A stretch of DNA of 64,000 bases from Ramlibacter pallidus (GCF_015070875.1 NZ_JADDIV010000006.1:62001-126000), one strand, 5' to 3'; positions 8,841 through 19,565 are shown, counted from the stretch's first letter. Notes: generated from the sequence alone by a model not told the origin. Program-made: numbers and translations.

Positions 8841-9668
8841 ATGGACCGCATCGAAGAAGCTTCCCGCGCACGGCCGCAGGCCTGGTTCCGCGCTGCCGGG
8901 CAGGGTCCCGGCGTGGTGTGCCTGCACGCGAACGCGAGCAGTTCGGCCCAATGGCGAGGGTTGATGGACACGCTCGCGCCGTCGTTCCGCGTGCTGGCGC
9001 CGGACCTGTACGGCTGCGGCCGCAGCCCCGAATGGCCGTCGGACCATCGGATCCGGCTCGACGACGAAGTGGCGCTCATCGCGCCCGTGCTGGCCGAGGC
9101 CGGCGACGGACTGGTCCTCGTCGGGCACTCGTACGGCGCGGCGGTCGCCCTGAAAGCGGCGCTGGGACTGGGCGGCAGGTTGCGCGCGCTCGCGCTCTAC
9201 GAGCCGACGCTGTTCGCCCTGGTGGACGCGGAGTCCCCGCCGCCGAACGACGCCGACGGCATCAAGGCCGCGGTGATGGCGGCGGCGGCGGCGCTGGACC
9301 GGGGAGATCCGGAGGACGCTGCGCGCTCGTTCATCGACTACTGGAGCGGTGCGGGCACCTGGGACGCCATGCCACCCGACCGCCAGGCCGCTGTCGGCCC
9401 CTCGGTCGCCAAGGTCCGGCGCTGGGCGCATGCCCTGATGCAGGAGCCGGCGACGGCGAGCGACTTCGCGCGCCTCGAGGTCCCCGTGCTGCTGTTGCGC
9501 GGCAGCCGGACCACCGCTTCGGCACGGGGCGTGTCGCGTATCCTCGAGGCGGTGCTGCCGAGGGTGCAGGTGGAGACCTTCGAAGGGCTGGGCCACATGG
9601 GCCCGGTGACGCATCCCGCACCGGTGAACGCGGCCATCGAGCGCTTCCTGCGGGGACTGGCGCGCTGA
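8841..9668 (+). CDS. Alpha/beta fold hydrolase
   Basis: A 275-residue serine hydrolase. It has an oxyanion region (CLHANASSSAQW), the nucleophile elbow GHSYG around residue 98, and a C-terminal histidine in GLGHMGPVTHP. There is no signal peptide, so it is cytoplasmic. The substrate cannot be told; epoxide hydrolases, haloperoxidase-like enzymes and esterases share this plan. The ATG at 8841 is chosen because family similarity begins just after it. A -10-like AACAAT (8828-8833) lies only seven bases upstream, which hints at a leaderless or very short leader transcript. Confidence 0.88.
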   Translation: MDRIEEASRARPQAWFRAAGQGPGVVCLHANASSSAQWRGLMDTLAPSFRVLAPDLYGCGRSPEWPSDHRIRLDDEVALIAPVLAEAGDGLVLVGHSYGAAVALKAALGLGGRLRALALYEPTLFALVDAESPPPNDADGIKAAVMAAAAALDRGDPEDAARSFIDYWSGAGTWDAMPPDRQAAVGPSVAKVRRWAHALMQEPATASDFARLEVPVLLLRGSRTTASARGVSRILEAVLPRVQVETFEGLGHMGPVTHPAPVNAAIERFLRGLAR

Positions 9669-9671
9669 GCG

Positions 9672-10085
9672 CTAGCCGTCGCGCCGCGGGGTGCGCTCGC
9701 GCGGGGTGCTGACCAGTCGCTCGAACAGGTGCGCGAGCGTCTGCTCGAGGTCGTTCGACAGCCCGCAGTGCACCGGCGACATCTGGATGATCGTGCTGCG
9801 CTGCGCGGTCAGCCAGTGGAAGCGCGGCCGCGCGGGCTGCAGGGCGATCGGGTGCGTCGCGGTGCCCGCGCAGATGGCGGTGATCGCATCGAGGTGTCGC
9901 CGCGCCATCGCGACGTCGGCGGTGGGGTCCATGCAGCGCAGCTTGCCTTCGTCCAGTTCCATGCGCGCGGCGATCCAGTTGGAAGTGGCGGCGCACAGCA
10001 GGATGCCGGCGTTGACGAACTCGCCCCGGTCGACGCGGGGGACGACGCGCACGACGGCGTAGTCGTAGCGTTCAGCGGCGCGCAT
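9672..10085 (-). CDS. DUF3037 domain protein
   Basis: A 137-residue protein of the DUF3037 family; the opening RYDYAVVRVVPRVDRGEFVN and GILLCA are typical. Function unknown. Its ATG at 10085 lies inside the 3' end of the HipA-like kinase gene (14-base overlap), so translation of the two is coupled. In established family context, DUF3037 proteins are often encoded next to HipA-like kinases, which suggests a functional pair. Start chosen at the ATG directly before the conserved block. Confidence 0.85.
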   Translation of the reverse strand: MRAAERYDYAVVRVVPRVDRGEFVNAGILLCAATSNWIAARMELDEGKLRCMDPTADVAMARRHLDAITAICAGTATHPIALQPARPRFHWLTAQRSTIIQMSPVHCGLSNDLEQTLAHLFERLVSTPRERTPRRDG

Positions 10086-10830
10086 CGAGCGCCTCCTCGA
10101 GGAAGCCGCGTTCGCGCAGCCGCTGCTCGAAATAGCCGCGGTAGGCGGAACGCACGGCGTCGGGGGGTCCCAGCTCCGACGGGGCCAGCCATGCGTCCGG
10201 GAGCAGGCCCACCGCGTCACCGATCGCGGCGGCGATGCGTTCGCGCGAGGAAGCGTCGACCTCCTGCAGCAGGGAAGCGCGCGGCAGCAGCACGTGGTCG
10301 CGCACCATCGGGAAGCGCGAGGCCGCCGCGGCGGTGCTTCCGTCCCAGTTGTGGTGGAAGTAGAGGGCCGCGCCGTGGTCGATCAGCCAGAGCGCGTCGT
10401 GCCACATCAGCATGTTGCTGTTGCGCGCCGTGCGGTCCACGTTGCTGATGAAGGCGTCGAACCAGACGATGCGCGATGCGAGTTCCGGCTCTACGGGGTC
10501 GGCGGCGGGGTCGAAGGTCGCCGAGCCGGGCAGGTAGTCGATGCCGAAGTTCAGGCCGGCGCTGGCGCGGATCAGGTCCTGGATCTCCGGGTCGGGTTCG
10601 GTCATCGCCAGGCTCGCATCCAGCGTGGCGAACACGCGGTCCGGCACGCGCAGGCCGAGCGCCGCGGCGAAGTGCCCGGCCAGGACTTCGGCGATGAGGG
10701 CCCGCGGCCCCTGCCCCGCCCCCCGGAACTTCAGCACGTACTGCCCCAGGTCGTCCGCCTCGACGATGGCCGGCAGCGAGCCGCCTTCGCGAAGCGGCGT
10801 CACGTAGCGGACGACATGGACATGGCGCAT
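10072..10830 (-). CDS. HipA-like kinase domain protein
   Basis: A 252-residue protein resembling the kinase half of HipA. Visible features: Lys34 in GQYVLKFRG as the nucleotide-binding lysine, a catalytic-loop-like ISNVDRTARNSNML (Asn130, Asp132, Asn137), and a metal-binding LIDHG (Asp151). It lacks the HipA N-terminal subdomain, and there is no HipB-like DNA-binding antitoxin beside it; instead it is overlapped by the DUF3037 gene. It may phosphorylate a protein target, but whether it is a toxin cannot be said. ATG at 10830 begins the conserved MRHVHVVRYVTPL block. Confidence 0.82.
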   Translation of the reverse strand: MRHVHVVRYVTPLREGGSLPAIVEADDLGQYVLKFRGAGQGPRALIAEVLAGHFAAALGLRVPDRVFATLDASLAMTEPDPEIQDLIRASAGLNFGIDYLPGSATFDPAADPVEPELASRIVWFDAFISNVDRTARNSNMLMWHDALWLIDHGAALYFHHNWDGSTAAAASRFPMVRDHVLLPRASLLQEVDASSRERIAAAIGDAVGLLPDAWLAPSELGPPDAVRSAYRGYFEQRLRERGFLEEALDARR

Positions 10831-10853
10831 GCCGGCGAGTGTAGGGGATGCCT

Positions 10854-13800
10854 TCAGTGGAAGTCGCGCGAGCTGCCGACCCGGCCCAGGCGGCCGAGCA
10901 GCGGCGTGAGGTCCTCCAGCTGCTCCGCGATCAGGTGGCGCACCTCGCCGCCGCTGTCCACGTCGCGCTGCCACACGCCGCGCACCGCCATCAGCCGGGC
11001 GTGCAGCAGGGCGTCGCGCTGCCGTTCGCGCACGTGCTTCCACACGATGACGTTGATCGGGCCGGTCTCGTCCTCGATCGTGACGAAGATCGTGCCGTTG
11101 GCGGTCTGCGGCTGCTGCCGCACGGTGACGATGCCGCAGGCGCCGACCTTGCGGTTGTGCGGCAGGTCGTGCAGCTGCGCGGCGCTCAGCAGCTTCATGC
11201 GCGCGAGCCTGGCGCGCAGCAGGGCCACCGGGTGGCGCCGCAGCGTGAGCCCCATCGCGGCATAGTCGAAGAAGATCTCCTCGCCCTCGTGCGCCGCCGG
11301 CAACTCCAGCGGCAGTTCGTCGACCGGCGCCTGCCGCAGCATGCCGGGCGCCTTCTGCTGCGCCGACGCTTCCCACACCTGCTGCCGTCGGTGCCCCGCG
11401 AGAGAGCGCAGCGCGTCGGCCGACGCCAGCGCGTTGAGGTCCTTCAGGTCGAGCTGCGCGCGCAGCGCGAGGTCCTCGACGCTGGCGAAGGCACGTTCGG
11501 CGCGCGCCGCGACAATGCGCTGCGCACCGGCCTCGGCGAGGCTGCCCACGAGGCGCAGCCCGAGCCGCACGGAGGGATCGCCCGGCGGCGATTCCGTTTC
11601 GAGCGTGCAGTCCCAGTCCGAGCAGCAGACGTCCGGCGGCCGCACCACCACCCCGTGCCGCTGCGCGTCCTGGATCAGCTGCGAAGGGCCATAGAACCCC
11701 ATCGGCTGCGAGTTGAGCATCGCGGCGAGGAAGCAGGCCGGTTCGTGGCGCTTGAGCCAGCAGCTGTCGTACGCCAGCAGCGCGAAGCTGTAGGCATGGC
11801 TTTCGGGAAAGCCGTATTCGCCGAAGCCGAGGATCTGCTGGAAGATGCTTTCGGCGAACTCGGGCCGGTAGCCGTTGGCGACCATCCCGCCGATCAGGCG
11901 GTCCTGGAACTTGTGGACGCCGCCGCTGCGCTTCCACGCCGCCATCGAGCGCCGCAGCTGGTCGGCTTCGTCGGCGGAGAAGCCGGCGGCAATCATCGAG
12001 ATCTGCATCACCTGCTCCTGGAAGATCGGGATGCCGAGCGTGCGCTCCAGCGCCGGGCGCAGCGCGTCGCTCTCGTACAGCACCGGCTCGCCGCGCCGCA
12101 CGCGCTCGCGCGCCTTCAGGTAGGGATGGATCATCCCGCCCTGGATCGGGCCCGGCCGCACGATCGCCACCTCGATCACCAGGTCGTAGAACTCGCGCGG
12201 CCGCAGGCGCGGCAGCATCGACATCTGGGCCCGGCTCTCGATCTGGAAGGTGCCCACCGTGTCGGCCTTGCAGATCATGTCGAAGGTGGCTTCGTCCTTG
12301 TCCGGGATGTCGGTGAGCGTGAACGGCCGGCCGCGCCGGAGCGCCACGAAGTCCAGGCAGCGGCGGATCGCGGTGAGCATGCCCAGCGCCAGCACGTCGA
12401 CCTTCAGCAGGCCCATCTCGTCGAGGTCGTCCTTGTCCCACTGGATCACCGAGCGGTCCTTCATCGCGGCGTTCTCCACCGGCACCAGCCGCGTCAGCTT
12501 GCCCTGCGTCAGCACGAATCCGCCCACGTGCTGGCTCAGGTGCCGCGGGAATCCCATCAGCTCCTCGGCCAGTTCCATCCACAGCGCGATGTTGCGCGGA
12601 TGCGCCTCGACGCCGAGGGACGCGGCCAGCTCCCCGAGCTTTTCCACCCGCAGCACGCGCTCGTCGAACCAGAAGTGGTCCTTGGCGAAGGCATCGACCA
12701 GCTTCTCCGGCAGTCCGAGCGCCTTTCCGACGTCGCGGATGGCGCTGCGGGCCCGATAGGTCGCCACCACCGCCGCGATCGCCGAACGCTCGCGGCCGTA
12801 CTTGCGGTAGATGTACTGGATCACCTCCTCGCGCCGCTCGTGCTCGAAGTCGACGTCGATGTCCGGCGGTTCCTTGCGCTCGCGGCTGATGAAGCGTTCG
12901 AACAGCAGGTTGGAGCGCGCCGGGTCGACCGCTGTGATGCCCAGGCAGTAGCACACCGCCGAATTGGCGGCCGAGCCCCGGCCCTGGCAGAGGATGCCCT
13001 GCTCCCGCGCGAAGCGCACGATGTCGTGCACCGTCAGGAAGTACATCTCGTAGGCGCAATCCGAGATCAGGTCCAGCTCGCGCACCAGCTGGCGTCGCAC
13101 CGGCACGGGCACGCCTTGCGGATAGCGTTGCCGTGCTCCTTCCAGGGTGAAGCGGCGCAGGGCCTGCCGCGCGGTGAGCCCCGCAGGGACGGTCTCCAGC
13201 GGGTACTGGTACTTGATCTCCTCCAGGCTGAAGCTGCAGCGGTCGGCCACTTCCAGCGTGCGCTCCAGCAACTCGGGCGGATAGAGCGCAGCCAGCCGCA
13301 TGCGGTGGCGCAGGTGGCGTTCCGCATTGCTCTCCAGCGCGAAACCGCAGTCCGACACCGGCTGGCCCAGGCGCACCGCCGTCATCACGTCCTGCAGCGG
13401 CTTGCGGGAGCGGGCATGCATGTGCACGTCGCCCGCGGCCACCAGCGGCAGGCCGATCGCCTCCGATGCGCCTTGCAGCGTGTGCAGCCAGAGTTCGTCC
13501 TCGCCTTCCAGCAGCAGTTCCGCCGCCAGCCAGGCCGCGCCGCCGAACTGCCGCAGCGCCCATTCCGCGCGTTCGCACAGGTCGGCCAGGGATTGGCCCT
13601 GCTCCGGCACCAGCAGGACCTCGCACTGGTCCAGCAGGCGGAAATCGCTGCGCTCGCGGCTGCAGGCGTACTCCCCCTTCGGCGCTTCGCGCCGCGCGAG
13701 CGTGATGAACTCGCACAGGTTGCCCCAGCCCTGCACGTTGCGCGCGATCGCCACCAAGCGGAAGCCATCGAGCGCGAACTCGGCGCCCAGCAGCAGCTTC

Positions 13801-13988
13801 AGCCCCAGCTTCTTCGCCTCGCCATGCGCGCGCACCACGCCGGCCACCGAGCATTCGTCGGTGATCGCCAGGGCGGTGTAGCCCAGGGCGTGCGCGCGCT
13901 GCACCAGCTCCTGCGGGTGCGAAGCCCCACGCTGGAAGCTGAAGTTGGAGAGGCAGTGCAGCTCCGCGTAATCCGGCAACCAGGACAT
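10854..13988 (-). CDS. dnaE2: Error-prone DNA polymerase DnaE2 (ImuC)
   Basis: A 1044-residue C-family polymerase, the usual DnaE2 length. The N-terminal PHP domain begins YAELHCLSNFSFQRGASHP; the catalytic palm carries PPDIDVDFEHERREEVIQY with the metal-binding aspartates; a C-terminal OB-fold region contains GTIFVTIEDETGPINVIVWK. DnaE2 is the catalytic subunit of the SOS-induced translesion mutasome with ImuA and ImuB. It lies 8 bases downstream of imuB in the same operon, under the LexA box at 15991-16006. Start: the ATG at 13988, just before the PHP motif. Confidence 0.97.
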   Translation of the reverse strand: MSWLPDYAELHCLSNFSFQRGASHPQELVQRAHALGYTALAITDECSVAGVVRAHGEAKKLGLKLLLGAEFALDGFRLVAIARNVQGWGNLCEFITLARREAPKGEYACSRERSDFRLLDQCEVLLVPEQGQSLADLCERAEWALRQFGGAAWLAAELLLEGEDELWLHTLQGASEAIGLPLVAAGDVHMHARSRKPLQDVMTAVRLGQPVSDCGFALESNAERHLRHRMRLAALYPPELLERTLEVADRCSFSLEEIKYQYPLETVPAGLTARQALRRFTLEGARQRYPQGVPVPVRRQLVRELDLISDCAYEMYFLTVHDIVRFAREQGILCQGRGSAANSAVCYCLGITAVDPARSNLLFERFISRERKEPPDIDVDFEHERREEVIQYIYRKYGRERSAIAAVVATYRARSAIRDVGKALGLPEKLVDAFAKDHFWFDERVLRVEKLGELAASLGVEAHPRNIALWMELAEELMGFPRHLSQHVGGFVLTQGKLTRLVPVENAAMKDRSVIQWDKDDLDEMGLLKVDVLALGMLTAIRRCLDFVALRRGRPFTLTDIPDKDEATFDMICKADTVGTFQIESRAQMSMLPRLRPREFYDLVIEVAIVRPGPIQGGMIHPYLKARERVRRGEPVLYESDALRPALERTLGIPIFQEQVMQISMIAAGFSADEADQLRRSMAAWKRSGGVHKFQDRLIGGMVANGYRPEFAESIFQQILGFGEYGFPESHAYSFALLAYDSCWLKRHEPACFLAAMLNSQPMGFYGPSQLIQDAQRHGVVVRPPDVCCSDWDCTLETESPPGDPSVRLGLRLVGSLAEAGAQRIVAARAERAFASVEDLALRAQLDLKDLNALASADALRSLAGHRRQQVWEASAQQKAPGMLRQAPVDELPLELPAAHEGEEIFFDYAAMGLTLRRHPVALLRARLARMKLLSAAQLHDLPHNRKVGACGIVTVRQQPQTANGTIFVTIEDETGPINVIVWKHVRERQRDALLHARLMAVRGVWQRDVDSGGEVRHLIAEQLEDLTPLLGRLGRVGSSRDFH

Positions 13989-13996
13989 GGCGCCCC

Positions 13997-15277
13997 TCAG
14001 GCGTAGAGGCCGTGCAGGAACCACTGGGCGCGGTCCTGGTCGGCGGCCAGCCGCTCGCGGTACACCCACAGCAGGCCGGCGGACGCGCTGCGGGCGATGA
14101 AGTAGTCGCGCAGCACCGGCTCTTCGACCTGCGTGTCCCACCAGGCGGCTTCCAGCCGGCGGGCGCGCGTCAGCAGTTGCAGCGGTCCCTGGTAGCTGGG
14201 CTTGTCGCCCTTCACCTGCAGCTTGAGCGGCTCGCGCAGCAGCCAGGGCGGGTAGAGCGCGTCGGTCGCCTGGCGCAAGGCGGCGATCGCGCCGCGGGTG
14301 CGCGCCGGGATCCAGCGCTGCATGCATTCGGGGCGGTGGTCCGCGCAGGGTTGCGGAAAGGTCACGTTCGCTTCGCCGAGCCGCACGCTCAGGCGCTCCA
14401 CCAGCTGGTGCAGCTTCTCGCCGGGCTTGTTGTCCTCCGGCAGCAGGCTGGTGGTGCGGCCGCCCCAGGGCACCGTCTCCAGCGTGCGCAGCCGCAGGTG
14501 GTTGGCCGGTGCGGAGATCAGCGTGCGCGCCAGCTGTTCCGACGCGAGCCGGCGCAGGTGGTGCGTGTCCTGCGTCGGCTGCGCGGTGCGCAGCTGCAGG
14601 CTTTCGTGCGGCGGCAGCGGCTTGCCGTCGAGCCGGCGCAGGTCGAGCGTCCATTCGAGCTCCAGCGCCAGCACGCCCAGGTTGCGCGCCTGCAGCCACA
14701 GCTGCAGCAGCGTCAGCAGGTGCTGCACCGCCGTCATCAGGTCGGGCGCGGAAGTGGCCAGCGACACCAGTTCCACGCGCTGGTCGAAGGTGGCCGGCAG
14801 CTCGATCCACGCATAGCGCTCGGCGCGCTCGCCCCAGGCGCCATCCAGCGCCTGCAGCAGCGCGGCACCGAAGCGGCGGCTCACCCCCGCGCGCGGCAGG
14901 CTGCGCAAGCCGCCGAAGGTGGTGCAGCCGATGCGGTCCAGCGTGTGCAGGTGCCCGCGCGCCGCGCTCAGGGTGGACAGGGGCAGGTCCTCGGGCACCT
15001 GCGCGGGCGCGGGCATCCCGGCCAGCTTCATCCGCAGCAGCGACAAGGCGACGAGCGCGGTGGGACCGGCGGCCCAGGCCTGGGCCTGCAGGCCGGGCGT
15101 TTCCTTCAGCAGCGCGCGCAGCAGCCGCTGCCGGCCCCCGAACAGCCGCTCCGAGGCGCCGGCCTCCAGCAGGATGGCTTCATCGACGCGGGCGACACGG
15201 GGGGTGAACTGCAAGGCGCGCCATCCCCATGCCGTCGCCTCCTCATCCCGTGACGGTTTCAGGGCGATCCAGTACAT
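13997..15277 (-). CDS. imuB: Y-family polymerase-like protein ImuB
   Basis: A 426-residue DNA polymerase IV/V-like protein that serves as the hub of the ImuA-ImuB-DnaE2 mutasome. It begins MYWIALKPS and keeps the Y-family palm/finger skeleton (VARVDEAILLEAGASERLFG). Family knowledge: ImuB lacks catalytic acidic residues and binds the beta clamp; the position usually holding catalytic residues reads as a non-catalytic variant here, but I did not align it. The ATG at 15277 lies 35 bases inside the end of imuA, so the two are coupled. Confidence 0.92.
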   Translation of the reverse strand: MYWIALKPSRDEEATAWGWRALQFTPRVARVDEAILLEAGASERLFGGRQRLLRALLKETPGLQAQAWAAGPTALVALSLLRMKLAGMPAPAQVPEDLPLSTLSAARGHLHTLDRIGCTTFGGLRSLPRAGVSRRFGAALLQALDGAWGERAERYAWIELPATFDQRVELVSLATSAPDLMTAVQHLLTLLQLWLQARNLGVLALELEWTLDLRRLDGKPLPPHESLQLRTAQPTQDTHHLRRLASEQLARTLISAPANHLRLRTLETVPWGGRTTSLLPEDNKPGEKLHQLVERLSVRLGEANVTFPQPCADHRPECMQRWIPARTRGAIAALRQATDALYPPWLLREPLKLQVKGDKPSYQGPLQLLTRARRLEAAWWDTQVEEPVLRDYFIARSASAGLLWVYRERLAADQDRAQWFLHGLYA

Positions 15278-15977
15278 GCGATCCGGGGATGGGGACAGGG
15301 GCCGGGAGGCCGCGGCGCGCCTTGCGGGCGGCCAGCAGGGCGGAGAGCTTGCGCGGCTGCGCCTGCAGCACCAGCGGCTGCAGCAGCGGCGGGCCACGCC
15401 GCTTGAGGACCAGGACTTCCAGGCGCTCGCCGCCCTGCACCAACAGGCGCACGCGCGCCGGCGACGACAGCTCGCGCGCCGACAGGCCGCGGAAGGCGAC
15501 CAGCAGCTTGCTGGACGACTGCGCGATGAGGTGCAGCCGCCGCAGGTCTTCCTGGCGGGCCTGCGGCAGCCAGGCGAACACGGCGCAGACGTCGGCGCAG
15601 CGCAGCGCCTGTTCGGCCGCCCACAGGCGCGCCGACGGTTTCTGCGCCTGCACGCACAGCAGCTGCTCGGAGGGGATGCCCTGGGCGCGCAAGGCCGGCC
15701 CGAAAGGCTGGTAAGGTGGATCCACCAGCACCGCCGGCTCGCCCTGCGCCTGCATCGCGGACGCCAGGGCCGGGCCCAGCAACTGCCAGACATGCTGCTG
15801 TGCCTCTTGCTGCAGGATCTCGACCAGCTGCCCCAACGGCCAGCCCCTTCCGGGCAGCTGTGCATCGAGCGCGGCATGGCCCGTGGAGAGCGTCTGTTCC
15901 TGCGCCTGCGCGAGCTCCCGCCCACGCCAGACCTGGGGCGGGAAGGTGGGTTCGGCAGGGGTGGCAAGGGCGGTCAT
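15243..15977 (-). CDS. imuA: Translesion synthesis-associated protein ImuA
   Basis: A 244-residue RecA/SulA-related protein, first gene of imuA-imuB-dnaE2. It starts MTALATPAEPTFPPQVWRG and has the ImuA-type GHAALDAQLPGRGWPLGQLV segment corresponding to the truncated Walker region of RecA-like proteins. It binds ImuB and RecA-related partners during mutagenic repair. The start ATG lies 13 bases from a perfect SOS box. The imuA/ABC exporter intergenic region is a divergent promoter, so the LexA site could influence both directions. Confidence 0.92.
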   Translation of the reverse strand: MTALATPAEPTFPPQVWRGRELAQAQEQTLSTGHAALDAQLPGRGWPLGQLVEILQQEAQQHVWQLLGPALASAMQAQGEPAVLVDPPYQPFGPALRAQGIPSEQLLCVQAQKPSARLWAAEQALRCADVCAVFAWLPQARQEDLRRLHLIAQSSSKLLVAFRGLSARELSSPARVRLLVQGGERLEVLVLKRRGPPLLQPLVLQAQPRKLSALLAARKARRGLPAPVPIPGSHVLDRPETVTG

Positions 15978-15990
15978 GGCGGCGAAAAGA

Positions 15991-16006
15991 CTGTTTCTTT
16001 ATACAG
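15991..16006 (-). promoter_or_regulatory. LexA (SOS) box of the imuA-imuB-dnaE2 operon
   Basis: CTGTTTCTTTATACAG matches the SOS consensus CTGT-N8-ACAG at all eight fixed bases, with an AT-rich core. It lies 13 bases upstream of the imuA start codon, within the expected promoter. LexA cleavage after DNA damage would release the operon. Confidence 0.9.
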
Positions 16007-16115
16007 TATTTTCCGGGCCCGCCAAGGCCGTCCGGCCCGCCTCCCCCAAGGTTGCCGCTTTCCGTTCAAACTGCCCGCTCCCCGTGACGGGGAAACGCAT
16101 CACTGGAGTCTTTCG

Positions 16116-17958
<1,843 letters not shown>

Positions 17959-17966
<8 letters not shown>

Positions 17967-18549
17967 GCGGCTGCGGCCGGCCGACTTCGAGGGCGACGCC
18001 GAAGACGTCGCGAAGGCGCTGATCGGCGCGGTGCTGCTGGTCGACGGCGTCGGCGGCCGCATCGTGGAGACCGAAGCCTACGACCGGGAGGACCCGGCGT
18101 CGCACAGCCACTCCGGCCCGACCGCGCGCAACCAGGCGATGTTCGGGCCGCCGGGCCGCGCCTACGTCTACCGCTCCTATGGCATCCACTGGTGCCTGAA
18201 CTTCGTCTGCCGCGAGGAAGGCCACGGCGCCGGCGTGCTGATCCGCGCGATCGAGCCGCTGCAGGGCCTGGACACGATGTGCGAGCGCCGCGGCCTGCAC
18301 GAGCCACGGCTGCTCTGCTCCGGACCCGGGCGGGTCGGGCAGGCGCTGGCGATCCAGCACGCGTACAACGGGCATCGGCTGGACCGCGCGCCGTTCGAGG
18401 TGCTGGCCGCCGCGGAGCGCCACGACATCGTCGTCGGCCCGCGCATCGGCATCAGCAAGGCGGCCGAGGTGCCGTGGCGCTTCGGCCTGGCCGGTTCGCG
18501 CCACGTGAGCCGCCCCTTCCCGCGCGGCGCCGCTATCATCCGCGCATGA
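17959..18549 (+). CDS. mpg: 3-methyladenine DNA glycosylase (AAG/Mpg type)
   Basis: A 196-residue DNA repair enzyme of the alkyladenine glycosylase family. It removes alkylated purines to start base excision repair. Diagnostic blocks are [39 protein letters not shown] and [12 protein letters not shown]; these include the family catalytic glutamate (VETEAY) and the DNA-intercalating tyrosine region (YRSYGIH). The ATG at 17959 overlaps the ABC exporter by eight bases. Its TGA overlaps the ATG of a tiny downstream ORF (ATGA at 18546-18549). Confidence 0.93.
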
Positions 18550-18611
18550 ACACCCACCGGGTTGCCTGCAACCCGCCTCCCTTCGCACCCCCGCCTCCGC
18601 CCCTGGGCTGA
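18546..18611 (+). CDS. Possible proline-rich leader peptide
   Basis: A 21-codon ORF encoding [20 protein letters not shown] plus Gly. Eight of the last twelve residues are proline, in runs of three and five; such runs stall ribosomes. It starts in the stop codon of the glycosylase gene (ATGA) and ends 12 bases before a GC-rich hairpin (18624-18640) in the leader of the EamA transporter. A -10-like TATCAT (18534-18539) lies 6 bases upstream, so the ORF could even start a leaderless transcript. This layout resembles an attenuator, but there is no clear ribosome binding site and no U-run, and I know of no described homologue. Confidence 0.3.
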   Translation: MNTHRVACNPPPFAPPPPPLG

Positions 18612-18623
18612 GGCTTCCACGCT

Positions 18624-18640
18624 CCCGCCTGCGCGGCGGG
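18624..18640 (+). terminator. GC hairpin between the leader ORF and EamA gene
   Basis: CCCGCC (18624-18629) pairs with GGCGGG (18635-18640) over a five-base loop. The sequence after it is CCTTCGTGTG, so there is no proper U-tract. It could be a weak terminator, an attenuator stem, or a chance GC stem in high-GC DNA. Confidence 0.3.
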
Positions 18641-18697
18641 CCTTCGTGTGTGCAGGCGGCGCGCGCCACGCGTGCCGCCGGAACGGGTGTGATCATC

Positions 18698-19558
18698 ATG
18701 AAACTTCGAGACGGCGTGGCCGCCGCGTGCGGGCCCACGTCCCTGTTCGTGCTGCTCTGGAGCAGCGGTGCCTTGTTCGCCAAGTGGGGGCTGGCGCATG
18801 CCAGTGCCCTCGCCTTCCTGTCCCTGCGCTTCGCGCTCGCGCTGGCGGTGCTGTCGCTGGTGGCCGCGTTCCGGCGGCGCTGGCTGCCGCGGCCGGGCAC
18901 CTTCGCCCCGGTGGCGCTGACCGGCGTCCTGCTGGTCGGCGGCTACTCGGTCTTCTACCTGCTCGCGCTGGACTTCGGCGTCACGCCCGGGTTGCTCGCC
19001 ACCCTGCTCGGCGTGCAGCCCGTGCTCACGCTGGTGGCGACGGAACGTCCGCTGGCGCGCGGCCGCATCGCCGGCCTGCTGGTGGCGCTGACGGGCCTGT
19101 GCGTGCTGGTGGCGGAAAGCCTGTGGGCGGCACGGGTGACGGGAGCGGGCCTGGCGTGCGCGTTCGCGGCGCTCGGCTGCGTCACGGCTGGCACGCTGCT
19201 GCAGAAACGCCTGCAGCAATCGCCGCTGGACGTGCTGCCGCTGCAGTACGCGGTGGCGCTGGCGCTGTGCGTGCTGTTGCTGCCGCTGGCACCGCAGCGC
19301 ATCGAATGGTCGGTGGGGCTGGCGGTCACCGTCGGCTGGCTGGCGCTGGTGATCTCGGTCGGCGCGACGCTGCTGCTGTACCGCCTGATCCAGGCCGGCA
19401 ACCTGGTGAACGTCACCGCGCTCTTCTACCTGGTGCCCGCCGGCACCGCCTTGCTCGACTGGCTGGTGCTGGGGAACAGGATGGCGCCGGCCGCGTTGGC
19501 CGGCGCGGGGGCGATCCTCGCCGGCGTGGTGCTGGTGCACCGCACGCCGGCACGCTAG
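18698..19558 (+). CDS. EamA/DMT family transporter
   Basis: A 286-residue inner-membrane protein with about ten hydrophobic helices arranged as two EamA repeats; landmarks are LFVLLWSSGALFAKWGLAHA in the first and ALFYLVPAGTALLDWLVLG in the second. Family members export amino acids or other metabolites; the substrate is not visible. The ATG at 18698 is preferred over a GTG at 18650, because similarity starts only after it and the GTG lies in the leader region. It follows the glycosylase gene and the possible proline leader, and is convergent with the secreted protein gene at 19566. Confidence 0.88.
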   Translation: MKLRDGVAAACGPTSLFVLLWSSGALFAKWGLAHASALAFLSLRFALALAVLSLVAAFRRRWLPRPGTFAPVALTGVLLVGGYSVFYLLALDFGVTPGLLATLLGVQPVLTLVATERPLARGRIAGLLVALTGLCVLVAESLWAARVTGAGLACAFAALGCVTAGTLLQKRLQQSPLDVLPLQYAVALALCVLLLPLAPQRIEWSVGLAVTVGWLALVISVGATLLLYRLIQAGNLVNVTALFYLVPAGTALLDWLVLGNRMAPAALAGAGAILAGVVLVHRTPAR

Positions 19559-19565
19559 CGCAGGT

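Noticed and set aside
10848..14006. A long open frame (1052 codons) on the plus strand opposite dnaE2
   Set aside because: It is antisense to a certain gene; high GC removes stops, and its protein is rich in Arg, Gln, His and Val repeats without any family look.
14919..16115. N-terminal extension of the ABC exporter frame back into the imuA/imuB region
   Set aside because: The extension is antisense to imuA and imuB, low-complexity, and a TTG at 16116 with a well-spaced GGAG starts the conserved protein.
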